Counted from the first letter of the stretch, positions 44,987 to 57,170 are shown. The stretch: 64,000 nucleotides of DNA from Coriaria nepalensis (GCA_027186245.1 CP114497.1:2177501-2241500), one strand, 5' to 3'. Translations and numbers: made by a program. The notes: generated from the sequence alone by a model not told the origin.

Positions 44987-46897
44987 TCACCTTTCTTCCT
45001 CATGGACGGAAAGACAGTCCCTCTCCGTAGTAAACGGTTGAAACCCAGTCGGGGTAGACAAGTGACTGGACCCACCACCACTACTACTCATCGACCTCTC
45101 AATCTCATCAATCTCAGCGACAAGAGGGATCGGCCTTTCTGGAATCGTGGGAACCGATAAATCCGTTTCCAACATTTTTACTACCTGATCCATAGTAGGC
45201 CTAGCATACAACTGTGGATGAGAACAAAGCACCGCAACTAGCACATACTTCTCAAGAACCTCAGGCCCACCTAGTTCCGGAATACCCTCATCAATAACAT
45301 CCAAAGCCCTTCCCTTCTTCACCAAAGCCCACGCCCAATCAGTCACTAAATAAGGTTGGTCTTCATTATTCACAACAAGTGCTTTCTTCCCACTCAAAAG
45401 CTCAAGCAGAACAACACCAAAGCTATACACATCACTTCTTTCCGATAACTGCCCGTATAAAGCATATTCCGGTGCAACATAACCCATAGTTCCGGCCACT
45501 CGTGTGCTCATATGAGTCATTCCTTCTGGCGTAAACTTAGCCAGCCCAAAATCAGCAACCTTAGCCTCAAATTTCTCATCTAAAAGTATATTACTTGCTT
45601 TAATATCCCTATGGATTATACCGGGTTGAGCTCCATAATGCAAATAAGCCAATCCTCTTGCCGTTCCTAGAGCAATGTTTTGCCTAATCGGCCAACTGAG
45701 CTTCTTATCAAAAGACCCAAACAAATGATCATGAAGACTTCCATTCTTCATCAAATCACATACAATTATTCTTTGGTGACCTTCTAATGGAGTAGTTGCT
45801 ATACAATAACCTCTTAAGGCGACGAGATTCACATGCCTCACGCTAGCAATTACTTCCACTTCATGTGCAAAATTTGCGTCTCCCAAAGCTGAGCAATTCT
45901 TGAACCTCTTCAGTGCAACTTCTGTCCCGTCTAGAAGAACGCCTATATACACGTTTCCATACCCTCCTCGCCCAATCATATTCACCCTAGAGAAATTCTT
46001 AGTTGCTTTCTTAATCTCTTCAAATGTGAACCTCACTAAAGTAGTACTTTCCGTAATTGAATCTAACTTTGAACCTAAACCAGTCTCTACTCGATCAATC
46101 TGATCCTTCCTAATGCCTCCCTTCCACTTCGTTCTCTTTCCTGATTTGTTAAATCTCCGGAAATAATACCACCCCCCTGCAATAATCAGTCCTACTCCAA
46201 TCCCACACCCAATCAAGACTCCTAGAATGACCTTCCAGTTCTGCTTATTTCCTTTTCCAGATGATATAAAAGGACCGAGTGAGAATAAGCACTTAGCAGT
46301 GCCGGGATCGGTGGGCCCTAACTGATTAGCAAAAGCAGCAGCATAAATCGCGGCAAGAGAAGAGCAATCAGAAACATTACCGATTGAAGATCCGGTAAGA
46401 TAAGAAGCCTGCAGAATCGAAAAGCTGGTAGTACAAGAAGCACAGGGAGAACTGTTCTCGAGCGATTGATTACAGTTCGCGACGACGTTGTCGATGGCTG
46501 ATTTCGGAACTTGATTCTCGAACTCGATTCTGGAGGTGATATTGATGCATCCTTGTGAGATCCAGCTGGTTTGGAATCCACAAGAGGATCTGATATCAAA
46601 GCTGGATCCGGTATAGTTGACGACGAGCGATTGGTAAGCAATCCAGCAGGAATCGGAGGAGTTGAGTGGCGGTAGGAAGAATCCGGTGAGCTTGAGGTAA
46701 TCCGATTCGAGGAGGCGGAGGCCTTGCCGGACGTACTGGCATTGGTTCGCGAGGTCGAGGTTGGGAGGGGAAGAGTTTCGAGTAAACTGTTGGAGGATGG
46801 TGAAGTTGAGGGGGCAGGGGACGGTGTCGTTTTGGGAGAGAGTTAGGGTGGGGAAGAGGATTGAAGATAGAGTGAGGAGAAAGAAGAGAGACGACAT
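44987..46897 (-). CDS. RKF3: Receptor-like kinase RKF3 (SPARK-type ectodomain)
   Basis: Single exon. I start at 46897 (636 residues) because it begins with a signal peptide, MSSLFFLLTLSSILFPTLTL; an in-frame ATG at 47083 would put a non-signal extension in front. The extracellular part (about 25-220) has eight or more Cys and the family motifs CPLNFTILQQFTRN, CQYVRQGLRLLESDYL and FLPPLNSSDSCW. A transmembrane helix lies at about 223-246, then a kinase domain from about 303 with the Gly loop GRGGYG (309), the Lys in VALKRF (330), HRDIKASN (429) and DFGLAKF (449), all intact. The tail is Ser/Gly-rich. It matches RECEPTOR-LIKE KINASE IN FLOWERS 3. Ligand unknown. Confidence 0.93.
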   Translation of the reverse strand: MSSLFFLLTLSSILFPTLTLSQNDTVPCPLNFTILQQFTRNSSPPNLDLANQCQYVRQGLRLLESDYLKLTGFFLPPLNSSDSCWIAYQSLVVNYTGSSFDIRSSCGFQTSWISQGCINITSRIEFENQVPKSAIDNVVANCNQSLENSSPCASCTTSFSILQASYLTGSSIGNVSDCSSLAAIYAAAFANQLGPTDPGTAKCLFSLGPFISSGKGNKQNWKVILGVLIGCGIGVGLIIAGGWYYFRRFNKSGKRTKWKGGIRKDQIDRVETGLGSKLDSITESTTLVRFTFEEIKKATKNFSRVNMIGRGGYGNVYIGVLLDGTEVALKRFKNCSALGDANFAHEVEVIASVRHVNLVALRGYCIATTPLEGHQRIIVCDLMKNGSLHDHLFGSFDKKLSWPIRQNIALGTARGLAYLHYGAQPGIIHRDIKASNILLDEKFEAKVADFGLAKFTPEGMTHMSTRVAGTMGYVAPEYALYGQLSERSDVYSFGVVLLELLSGKKALVVNNEDQPYLVTDWAWALVKKGRALDVIDEGIPELGGPEVLEKYVLVAVLCSHPQLYARPTMDQVVKMLETDLSVPTIPERPIPLVAEIDEIERSMSSSGGGSSHLSTPTGFQPFTTERDCLSVHEEER

Positions 46898-47219
46898 CTG
46901 GAATGGAAATTGGGAATTAGGGTTAGGGTTAGAGGCTAGCTTTCTGATGGAGGAGGTCGGAGGAGCTTTGTTGAGCGAGCAGCTCCCACTTTGAACTAAA
47001 ATGGAGAAGATGATGGGACAGGACGACAGGTGGAGCTTCCAGGAAACCGTTTTTTCCATTTTCGCTTCAGTTTCAACTTTCAACTCTTCAACTGCTTTCT
47101 CTTCTTTCTTTCCTCGTAAACAGAAAAAGTCAACATCAGTTTTTTTTTTTAACTTAATTTTTAGGAGGGACTTATATGTTTCCCTTGAAGTTTTGGTAAA
47201 TGATGTTTTTCCCCCCTAA

Positions 47220-48575
47220 GTATAATTTTTAGTCATCTACCCGCTTCATCTATCAAAACTCTCAACTTTATCTTCTTAAACTATTTTAATTTATCCATTT
47301 ACCCTAAAAGACAATCAAACCCACTATTTTCCCTTTCAGTATTATACTTATCAATTTACTCATTTAGCATTGAAATTTTATTATTTAAAATTAAAATGAT
47401 CATCAAGATAGATCGATATATGCGATAACTAAGTAATTTATTTTATCTTCGTTTTAACTTCGACTCAACAAACTCACACAATAGTCTCTCTCGAGAAATG
47501 ATGAGTTTGAATTACATGGAGAAAGAAAATATTTGATAGATAGAAAATGAAGCCTACTTAAAATCTCACAAAACAAAATTGCAATACTTACGTGCGAGGA
47601 ATATGGTGTTTGTCTTTGTATAATAAAAGATTAAATTTTGGTTAAAATTAGATAAATGAATAAAGTGCTATAGTTTAAAAAGTGAATTTTGATGGTTAGG
47701 AAATGTAAATAATTAAGGTATAAATGTATAAGAAAGTCAAATGTGTGTGAGGTTTAATAGTCATAGGATCCGTTTTTATAAATTATATTATTAAGAGGGC
47801 TAAGAGGTCATATATCCAAAATAGATTATCTTTAAAGTTTCTATTAATTTGATTTAGAGCTATTAAAAGAGGTTATCCGGCCCGACCTATGCCGAATTTT
47901 TCACTATTCGAGAGTTGTTAGACTTATGGGGATGGGTCATGCTTATGGGGCCTGACCTTTTTTTACTAAAAAATAAATAAAATAAATTCATGGTTAAAGA
48001 CTTTATTATATATTAGTAAATAATATATAAATTGTTAAATTTGGATATATGAGAATTTAAAAATTATTATGTAAGTTTGAGTAAAATAAAAAAAATTATA
48101 AAAAATTAAAATACTCTCATAACCTATCTCGCCCAAATGAAAAGAAAAAAATTTGAAATTTAGAGGGTTAGATTAGTCCACCGAATTTAAAATCATGTTC
48201 CAGCTCAGAACGTATATAAGGGACTGTTTTAGCCCAACATGTCTATAATAGATCAAGTCTGATATTACTTTGATAGTTCACTTAAAAAATCTGACCCATT
48301 TTACAGTAATAATTAATATTTATTTCAGATTTTCAAAGTAAAATGTGCTCTTTTAAAATATTTTAAAAATTAAAAATAACTCATTTCCATATGAATTAAT
48401 AAGAAAATCACCATTAACATGTTCTATGAACTCTTCCACTTTTGGAAAATTTATACATAAAATCAAAATAGTAGCTTAACGTTTGATTGGATTTGATATG
48501 TCACTTCACCACGTAACCATCCAAAACTAAAAATAAAAAATCAATCTAAATATTTAGATAGGGCAACTTGATGAT

Positions 48576-48614
<39 letters not shown>

Positions 48615-49440
48615 GATGTAGATGGAAATGGAAATTACAGTTTACTTTTTCTGGTTGTAATGAAATGGGCAAATAAAAAAATTGTGTTTTAAGAAAGTTT
48701 AACGTTTTAGGCATTGATGTTGTTTGGCAAAAAGAAAGTATTCAATTTCAATCAAATTACTTACATTCACCCAATAAAAAAAGAGCCTTATCAAAATGGT
48801 AAACTATAACAACTTGTTAGGATATGTTTGGATGGAGAAAAATTAGAGAAAGGTATTCCAATAATTTCCCCTACTGTTTTCTTATTTTCGAAAGTAAACC
48901 CCACCCACCAATCCTGATGGATCTATTTGGTAATTTTATAAGTAATTGTAAAATATTGAATGTTGAATTGCAAATGTGAAATTTAAAAGTGGAAAGCCAA
49001 AGTAGATATAAACATCTCAAGCCTTATGATCAATCGAATCATCTTCATCAATTGATTCTCATTTCTCTGCATGCTGCACTGTAACGAGGAGACCGCCATT
49101 AATGGTCGACCAGTGGTAGAGCAGCTAAACAGAAACATCATCAAAAATAGGAAGATAAAAGAGTGAAAAGGTTGAAGAGGTTGAAGATGAAGAATAGACC
49201 CCAAATATAAAAATATTTTTCATTTTTTAAAATCCAGAAAACAATTTTAAAAAACGTTTTCAAGTAGACCCCAAATCTGTTTCTTCTGGTCTCATTTGAA
49301 TTCTCCCACGTTCTTTTTTCTCTCTTTTGCGAATCACGTGCATGAATGTATAAATAAATAAATTACTTTTATTAGTTTCCTGCAACTAATGATCGAATAA
49401 TTAATTTTTGTTTTCTTTTTTGTTTATTTTAACTTTTGAC
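47220..49440. other. Intergenic, strongly AT-rich
   Basis: About 2.2 kb of AT-rich DNA with a (TA)n tract at 48579-48611. A minus-strand open frame at 48983-49204 begins with a hydrophobic segment but has no recognisable peptide-hormone signature, so no gene is called. Confidence 0.5.
48579..48611. repeat. (TA)n microsatellite
   Basis: About sixteen uninterrupted TA units in AT-rich spacer. Confidence 0.95.
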
Positions 49441-49594
49441 CAGAGTTGTACACTTCAGAGTCCAATAAAGGCCCATCAGTCAGAAAGCCCAAGCGGAAGG
49501 TCCGGCTCCAGCTTGATCAATCCAAACCGCCTCGTCACGCGATCCCCGCCCCCAATCACTTCCTCCGGACCTGATGATCTGTCATTGCCCAATA

Positions 49595-50123
49595 CCTTTA
49601 TCTCTATGGGAACCGGCTTAGTGGCCACATCGACAGGCTATTAACCCGGCTTAACCAGTTAAACTACCTAGACCTTAGCTTCAATCAGTTTACGGGGACC
49701 ATCCTGAACCTTGTTTTTACCACCTTCCCACTTAACAATCTCCGGTTAAGAAGAAACCTCTTTATCGGTCTAGTTCTTCCGGTTTATCACGTTTCAATCC
49801 CTACCGTTGATCTGAGTCATAACAAACTATCAGGTTCAATCTCACCAATGTTCTATACCGTACAGAATCTCTACCTGAACAACAACCGGTTCATGGGTCG
49901 AGTACCGGGTAGATTTGCGGACCCGGATAATATACAAATACTATACTTTCAGCACACTTTTCTAACGGGCATTGAGATTAATCCAACAAGTGAGATTCCT
50001 CTCATCAGGTCGTTGTGTTTGCAGTATAACTGTATGGTCCCACTGGTACAGAAGTCCTGCCCTTTGTGAGGCGGGACCCAGATTTTGAGGCCAGTTAATC
50101 AGTGCCAAGGACCAGAGGGCTAA
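49595..50123 (+). pseudogene. Truncated leucine-rich-repeat protein pseudogene
   Basis: The plus strand is open from about 49595 and reads YLYLYGNRLSGHIDRLL, TRLNQLNYLDLSFNQFTGTI, NNLRLRRNLFIG, TVDLSHNKLSGSISPMF, VQNLYLNNNRFMGRVPG and LCLQYNCMVPLVQKSCPL. These are the last five or so LRRs and Cys-containing cap of a secreted plant LRR protein (the At4g03010 type, from memory). TGA at 50067-50069 replaces the residue after CPL, and the native tail (TQILRPVNQCQGPEG) continues in frame to TAA at 50123. Upstream of 49595 the frame is lost and the N-terminal half and signal peptide are missing. It lies next to LEC14B, as its homologue does in Arabidopsis. Confidence 0.8.
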
Positions 50124-50492
50124 AAGTCGAAATCAATAAATCTAAAAATGAAAAAACAACAAAGCATAGACGATTTTTGTTTTTATTTTTTATTTTTTGG
50201 ATTAATAAGTTAAGATATTAAATTTTGAAGGGTACTTATTTCATATATGAAGAGAAATAGGGGCAAAAGGTAAATAGAAGTGCAGTGGGAATCTTATTTA
50301 ATGTAATGCTTTAAAATTACATTTGTTTTTTCTTTCTTTCATTGTAATTAATATAAGTGATTAAATTCTAGTGCTATAATAAAGAACCCCACAAAATAAC
50401 TGATTTACAAGATCTTCATATCATAATAACTAATACATTACCTCAGTTTCTTAATGCAAGCGACTTTTCAGCTTTAAGTGATATCTTCTCAC

Positions 50493-53400
50493 TTAAAAAC
50501 GTCTCCTTCGGACTGCCGGAGTGTGCTTAGAACTACCCGACAAGACTTGACCACTGCCTGGAAATTCCCATTTGACGAGATCACCATCCCATGAAGAGCT
50601 CACAAGCATCGGGTGGTAAGGGTGCCAACTACAATCTCTAACCGGCAAGCCATGGTGCTCTAGTGTAGCAACTCGAGCACCACTTGCCTACACGGAAAAT
50701 TACCCGATGGGGTTAAACAAAAAGGCACAGAAAAAGATTGATGCTTGGAATTGCACTGAGATTACTAATTAGTACTTACCAAGTCATAGATGTAAACACA
50801 AGAGTCATGAGATCCAGTGTAGATGTACTTTTGACCGGTGCTGAAAATTTCAAACATAATAAAAAACAGAAAATCAGTCCCAAATATAATTCATCTCTTA
50901 ATTTGTAAGTCTACAAAAGCATAAACTGTTGGAAACTAGATCAGAAGAAGAAAAGATTGATTTTTTTTCTTTCAAGTGTAGGCTATCTTTTTTTACCTAT
51001 ATGCCGGGGAGAAGTAGCAACGAATAAGAGTTTGCAAAATGGAATGGCCCCTATAAGTAGCTACGGATCGATCGCCCGGGTGTTTCAAATCTTTCGCATG
51101 AAGCGGATATTCCATCCATCTATAATCCCATTTGTAAGCCCTAGGTCCTTGGTAACTGAAAAGTGCAAGAGAGGTAATTCTGCAAATCAAAAAAAAAAAA
51201 AAAAACTTGAAAGAAATGAAAAATGAGTCGATATGGGGAAGGACAAGTGGTTTTACGAAAAAGAATTAGAGGTCATTTTCCGTATGTCCCAGAGTTTAGT
51301 GGTCTGATCTTTGCCATTTGAAATGAAGTAACGGCCATCCCCACGGCTGTCTATGAATGTGATGCCTTCCAAATGTCCTACTAGGATCCCAGCTGGCTTC
51401 CCTTTAGTGACAAAGCAACGCCGGTCCCACACCTATATAGAGTTTTATCTTTTTTTTTATTTTAATTTGTATCTTAAACTTTATATGAGAATGTAATAGC
51501 CATTTAATGAAATAGTATATCTAAAGTAGAAGGATTATTACCTTACATAAAGTATCATCACTCCCTGAGTAAATGATATGGCCACTTTCATCGGCAAAAC
51601 ATACAGTGTTCACATCAGACTGCAACAGTAGTTCCGACAAGAAAAAGAATATTTAGGATGAAATTTTACAAAAAGAAACCAAATTCAAGAATTGGCTATT
51701 AGAAATTTATATGGCAAAAAATAGAAAGAAACATAACTCTATGAGCATCAATACGAAGGGAAAGTTTATTTGCGGCGAGATCATAAACGCAAATAGAATC
51801 ATCACTACTTCCAGCCACAAGTTCTCGTCCATCTGTTGAGTACTTTACAGAGAATATTCGAAAAGAGTCTTCTCTTTCATCAACCGAGAAATCTAGTCCT
51901 TCATGGATCTCCTGTATCAATATATATATTGGATGCAATACATAATAATAGGACAGTATGATCATCATTCCTCCCAACCAATCTAAAAAATATAAAAAAT
52001 TAAAACTAAAATCACACCGTAATATTTGCTAGAGACTCTGTGTCAGAAGATCCCACATTAACAACATGAACAATAGGCGACATGCTAGCATAAACCTGAA
52101 ACAAGAAAACACAAACTAATTAAAAGGCAAGATTATCAAGGAGCAAACTTTGGAGCGACCAAAAAAAACTTTTAAGTAGACATATTGAATATGAATCATC
52201 ATAATCATCAAAACTCATTCTCATTATTTTCGGTCGACTACACGGATATTATTTCTCCAAACTAAGTGATCTTCCCACATATTATCGCCTTATCCAAGAT
52301 TTAGGATGTCTTCTTTCACCACCTCCATCCAAGTTTTCAACAGCTTACCCTCCTCCGTCTATGCCCACCACTTACCTGTCAATTTGAACTTTATCGAATT
52401 GGGGCCGTATTTGGTCTCCTCTGCACATAACCAAACCATATTAGACATTTCTCCCTAATTTTGTCTTCTATCGGGGCTATACTTAAATAGCTCCTAATCT
52501 TATCATTCCTAATTTTATTATTGTGTATTTTACCATGCATCCACTTTAACATAAGCATCTCTGCTACCATCATCTTATGCATATGTTGTCTCATAGTGGC
52601 CTAACAGTCCGAACCATAAAGCATAACTGGTCGAACGATCATCTTGTAACACTTTCCTTTCAACCTCGCGGATATCCTTCTATCACATAAAACTCCTAGC
52701 GTCATCCTCCATTTCATCCAATCTGATTTAATCCTATGGTCTATACCCCTCGAATGCTTTAATCTTAACTAGTGAATGCTAAGATCAAGTTCATGATTAA
52801 CACCCTTTTTCTTCGACATAAATTCATTCAGTAGCTCCTTTCCTCACAACAAGACAGATAGAAATAGACACGAGCTTACAAGATAACGCTGATCTGGAGA
52901 AAGAGAAGTATCAGTAATAGTCCACCTCAAGCTTTTTGCAAGAACGTTTTTTCGAACTTTCCACCCTTTCTCTACATCATATATTCTAATATGACTCCCC
53001 TGCCAAAAAAAAAAAATTCACTGGTAATCAAATATTTCAAAAATCCATCTCAATATTCTCATAAGCTTTATTTATTTATTTATTACCTGAAACCCAGCAA
53101 TGAAGAGAGAACCATCTGCCGAAAACTGAGACACATAGGCTCGGCTATTCATTTGATCAATGAGACAAGGACCATTTACCGGCAAATATCTACTTAGAAC
53201 ATGACAACAATCTGCAGATGAAAACCTACCCTTCCCAGAATAATTACATTCTCTGCCGGCCAACATTTTCACTGTAGAAACGGGAAATCCTCCTCCCCGC
53301 CCAGGTCCCACTTTTCTCAAAAGAGTATGAGGTTCAGATTTTAGCCTTGTGAGCTGGGCAATTTCATTGTCTAGATAATGATCCAGAGGTTTGTTTTTAC

Positions 53401-53536
53401 TTTGACTTCCCCCTCCTACTTCATGGATTTTCTTTCCTCCATCGCAATTTCCGGAATCTATATCTGAATCTATTTCTAAGTGAGTAAATGTTTGACCCAT
53501 TTCGTCTATGGTTGACCAGAAGGGTGTAACATACAT
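50493..53536 (-). CDS. LEC14B: LEC14B, WD40-repeat protein (9 coding exons)
   Basis: Plant homologue of DCAF11, a WD40 protein of the type that serves as substrate receptor for CUL4-DDB1 ubiquitin ligases. Coding exons on the minus strand: 53536-53087, 52999-52880, 52095-52018, 51911-51738, 51619-51542, 51432-51257, 51155-50997, 50840-50780, 50687-50493, totalling 496 residues with consistent phases. Signatures: DNEIAQLTRLKSEP, GRFSSADCCHVLSRYLPVNG, SRAYVSQFSADGSLF, then WD repeats with SSDDSICVYDL, HIIYSGSDDTLCKVWDRR, NGKDQTTKLWDIRK (DWD-like WDxR), DYRWMEYP, TLIRCYFSPAY, TGSHDSCVYIYDL and SSSWDGDLVKWEFPG. A second ATG 12 codons in is an alternative start. A leader intron probably removes about 53582-54090. 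Intron 2 hosts a LINE fragment. Confidence 0.94.
52225..52775 (-). mobile_element. RTE-type LINE fragment in LEC14B intron 2
   Basis: Same strand as the host gene. It reads GIDHRIKSDWMKWRM, GVLCDRRISARLKGKCYKM, VRPVMLYGSDC, then after a stop MVAEMLMLKWMHGK, DKIRSYLSIAPIEDKIRE and LIWFGYVQRRP, and in broken frames KTWMEVVKEDI. This is the end of the reverse transcriptase and the C-terminal region of plant RTE-clade non-LTR retrotransposons. Several stops and frame changes show it is a dead 5'-truncated copy. It makes intron 2 (784 bp) much the longest of the gene's coding-region introns. Confidence 0.8.
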
Positions 53537-53581
53537 TTTTAGTTTAGGGTTTATGATTTGGTTGACTCCTCATCTTACCCT

Positions 53582-54090
53582 GAAAAGAAAAAATAGATGA
53601 CGTCAGGCAAAAATGAAACCTAGAATAAAATGAAGATTCATTAGCTTATATCTCTGTACTGCTAATCAGATTCAACTAGCATAAACAGCAATCCAACAGT
53701 TCAATTGGCATTCTGTGTTTATTATTATATGAAACTCGATATGAAGTCAATAAAAAGTTACTCACTTTATCCCCAAACATGGAAACAAAGTATTACAGCA
53801 ATATGAATTTTTCTGAATATTCCCCAATCTCGATTCCTTTTTTTTTTTTTTCTTTCGTGGCTTAAATATCCCAATTCTTAAACTCTGGATCAAAAAATAA
53901 AAATAAAATTAAAATCATCACTTGGGCATTTCATCAAACACATAATATTACAAAAATGAAAGAATTAAAGCTAATCGGTTAGTCCTAAACAGAAACTTGA
54001 CAGACGGAGAAAAACAAGAAATTGAAGAAGCGTGAAAAGATAAAGCGATCATCTACCGGGTAATAAAATTGAGATCGGCAGAAAAGAGAA
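53582..54090 (-). other. Probable 5'-leader intron of LEC14B
   Basis: On the minus strand CACAG|GTTTCTC near 54090 and CTTTTCAG near 53582 would splice the leader just before the coding start. Supported only by consensus and by the C/T-rich promoter-like sequence beyond 54090. Confidence 0.4.
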
Positions 54091-54329
54091 ACCTGTGAAT
54101 TGGTCCGGAAAAGAGATGGTTGTTTTGTTGGTAGTTTGGATAAAAGAATTTGGGGGAGAGAGAGAGGATCTTATTTGGAATATGGAGGAGGAAAGGGGTT
54201 GTGTGGACTGTAGAGGAATGTCAACCACTTGCGCTCACTGCTCCACTCCCCCCCCCCCTCCAATTTTCTTTGTTATTTACTTTTCTCACACCATTTCTTT
54301 GGCCAAAACAATAAACGGATAAAATAAAC

Positions 54330-55030
54330 AAATAAATGGAGAAAAAAAAAGTGTCGTCATCCTTTTTGCTTTTTTTTTTTTGTTTTTTTTTTTTTGCCAA
54401 ACTAATAATTCATTAGAGGTTAAAAACTTATTGGAGTGATCAAGCTCCATGAGTCACAATTATTGTCTGTGTTGTGAGCATAATCGTTTCCCAAGTAAAT
54501 TGAGTGGATCTTGTAATTACAGAATGAACATTCTAATGCGGTACTTGATCAATCATAAGAGGAGTCATTTGAGAAAAAGCTCTCGCTGTCTTGGACATGA
54601 GCTCTATCATATCTTTGCTTCTGACTCAAAGAAGAGAGAAAAAATAAAAGCAATTAGTTGCAGAGAGCGCTAGTGCTTGAAAAAACAAGATTAAATCTTT
54701 CTCATAACTGAAACTTCAAAAGCTACCCAACCAAATAATCCCGAGAAGGGGCGGCAAATCCTTTCTTCCTCCCACTCAATTAACTAAAAACGAACCGAGC
54801 CACCACAAGCTGATATTTCAATTGTCAAAAAGCTAATTTCAATCCATGGAGTAAATTGCCAAAAGCCTAGCTAGACACAAGTCAACAAGATAAGAAACAT
54901 AGAGAGAGATAGATATAAAGAGTATTACCATTTACCATGGTGGGTGTGACTTGGAGATAGAGAGTATTACCAAGCATACTAGCCTTTTCAATTGAGTAGC
55001 TCCCTTCTTTGTGAAAACAACAGAGAGAGC
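54330..55030. other. Intergenic spacer
   Basis: T-homopolymer runs at 54370-54396 then unremarkable sequence. An open frame at 54449-54673 (+) shows no family signature and is not called. Confidence 0.45.
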
Positions 55031-55034
55031 CTCC

Positions 55035-55925
55035 TCACACATTGAATTCAAGCAGCTCATGATCACTTTCCTTCTCTGACTGTTCATTAATCTTACATAA
55101 CACTTGATCTATCATTCTATGGAAATGCAGATTCTCTCCAGCAACAAATTCATAAACTTTATTATCAACTTCAATCAAACTCCCGCCCACCATTTTCTTC
55201 ACACCCTTAACCCTCATCACCTTCCTCATAATCCCAGATTCACTCCACCTACCAGCACCGGAATACGTATTACATAAGAGTGAATAATTCCCACTATTAC
55301 CCAGCTCAAGTGTAGTTAGATGCATCATAGCACGCTCTGCAAGATCAACATAACCATGAACATTACAACCAGCAAGAATTGATCCCCATATAGGTCCATT
55401 TGCTTTAAACGACATCTTCCTAACCATTTCCTCTGCCTCCTGAAGAAACCAGCGCGAGCAAGTAAGTCAATGAGGCAGCCATAATGCTCGATTTTGGATG
55501 CAATCCCGTAGACCTGTCTCTACTAATCCAACATGACTACAAGCAGAGAGGATGGCTAGAAAGGTGATTTTGTTGGGCCTAACTCTAGCCCGTTCCATTC
55601 GAGCAAACATGTCAAGGGCCTCTCTTGCAAGCCCATGAAGAGTCAATCCAGCAATCATGGTTGTCCAAATTATAATACTACGATGCTTCATGTTTTCAAA
55701 TACCTCAAGCACTTTTATTATGTTGCCTGATTTTGCATACATGTCTATAAGTGCATTGTTAAGTGGAGTGATTCTAGAAAGTCCGCGTTTTTCGACATAG
55801 CTATGGACTCACTTCCCTAGCTCAAGTGCACCCAGATGCGCGCACACAAGCAGAAAACATGGCTAGCATTGCAATTTCATTATTGGTTGCGTTTCTTTTT
55901 ATCTGTAGCGAACAAGCACATGCTT
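55035..55925 (-). pseudogene. PPR protein pseudogene (PLS subfamily, E-type C-terminus)
   Basis: Minus strand, read 5' to 3': NEIAMLAMFSAC, HLGALELGK then a stop, HSYVEKRGL, PLNNALIDMYAKSGNI, MKHRSIIIWTTMIAGL, FARMERARVRPNKITFLAIL, SACSHVGLVETG. Then come a small deletion and two frame changes (GIASKIEHYGCLIDLLARAG, then EAEEMVRKMSF), GPIWGSILAGCNVHG, LAERAMMHL and an E/E+ domain GGSLIEVDNKVYEFVAG. This is the last ~290 residues of an organellar RNA-editing-type PPR protein. The first several PPR motifs are absent beyond 55925 and the frame is broken at least three times. Confidence 0.82.
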
Positions 55926-56514
55926 GAAGAAATTTCGGAGCATACTAAACAAAGACCATTTCTTTCGAATATGATACTTCTCTGGTTCGAGAGAAGCATG
56001 AGTTGATGTCTCTTTTTATGGTGCAAAGAAACAATCTACAGAGCTGTTGGCTTAAAGGGTGGTGTATAAAGTATGATACATCGAAATTTCGGAGAACAGA
56101 AGTTACAATTAAAATTGATTGAAAATCCGTCAGATTTCCCTGCTGCTGCTTTCTTTCTCGAGCTTGATTTGAAAATTTATTGCACAAGGTAGTAGTTTCT
56201 AATTCTTTATGCCCGGTCGATTCGAATCGAATCTTGACTCATTTTTCCATATATATTGATTCATCCATTCTTTGAATTGGCCATCTAGATGGGTTTCTTC
56301 TTACCCCTTTATTAGTGTACAACCATGTGGTTGTTTCAATATTTATTTGTAGGTTTTGTAATTTAACTGGAATTTTGCAATTCTAATAATATTTAAATAT
56401 CTTCTGCTTCTTTCTTCATGGAGGTTTCTTGCATCTTCCTTTGTCTTCCAATATGAATATTCCTATATTGGGCCCATAAATGTTATTAGACGCGAGAGAG
56501 AGAGAGAGGGATCC

Positions 56515-56517
<3 letters not shown>

Positions 56518-56553
<36 letters not shown>
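56518..56553. repeat. (TA)n microsatellite
   Basis: About eighteen TA units following a short (GA)n run. Confidence 0.95.
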
Positions 56554-56559
<6 letters not shown>

Positions 56560-57169
56560 AGATATTTATTAAAAAAAAAAAAAAAAGTAGAGAAACATGG
56601 ATGGGAAATTTATACTCTTAACCCAGAACACATTGTTGTAAGTAGCTGTCATTATTGTTGTTTCTTGGACTCTAGTGCTCCAGTTTGAACCTCAAAGTGA
56701 AAAATATGATTCGGATGAGTAAAAACTCTTTGAAAATGTCTGTAAGAAAAACCATCAACCAACCCCTTCTGAAATTCTGAATTGTACTTTTATTTTCATG
56801 TCTTGTTTGGATAAACATGATAATAAGGAAACATCTCTTAATGTCTCGCAGTTTCCCTATTGGGTCGGACCAGCCCATCATGGGCCGACCCAAGACCCAT
56901 CCACATACCATAAAAGGAAATTCGAGTTATTCTTAAATGCTCTCAAAATAAAAATAATATTTTTACTCAAATTATATAATTATTAATTAATATTAAGGAT
57001 TAAAAATGATGTATTATAAATAATTATATAATATTAATATAATTATAAGACTTTGGTTCAGGACCTCCCAATAATACCTCAGAATATTCATCCCAATAAA
57101 GGAAACTATTTTTTAACGGAACTATTTTTTTTAATATTTTTTTCATAATAAAATCCTTATTTTTGGGAG

Positions 57170-57170
<1 letters not shown>

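Noticed and set aside
46898..47083. Upstream ATG extending RKF3 by 62 codons
   Set aside because: The downstream ATG opens a clear signal peptide; the extension would bury it.
48983..49204. Minus-strand open frame with hydrophobic start and CSTTGRPL, considered as a small secreted peptide
   Set aside because: No conserved C-terminal peptide-hormone motif, and the composition after the hydrophobic part is ordinary spacer.
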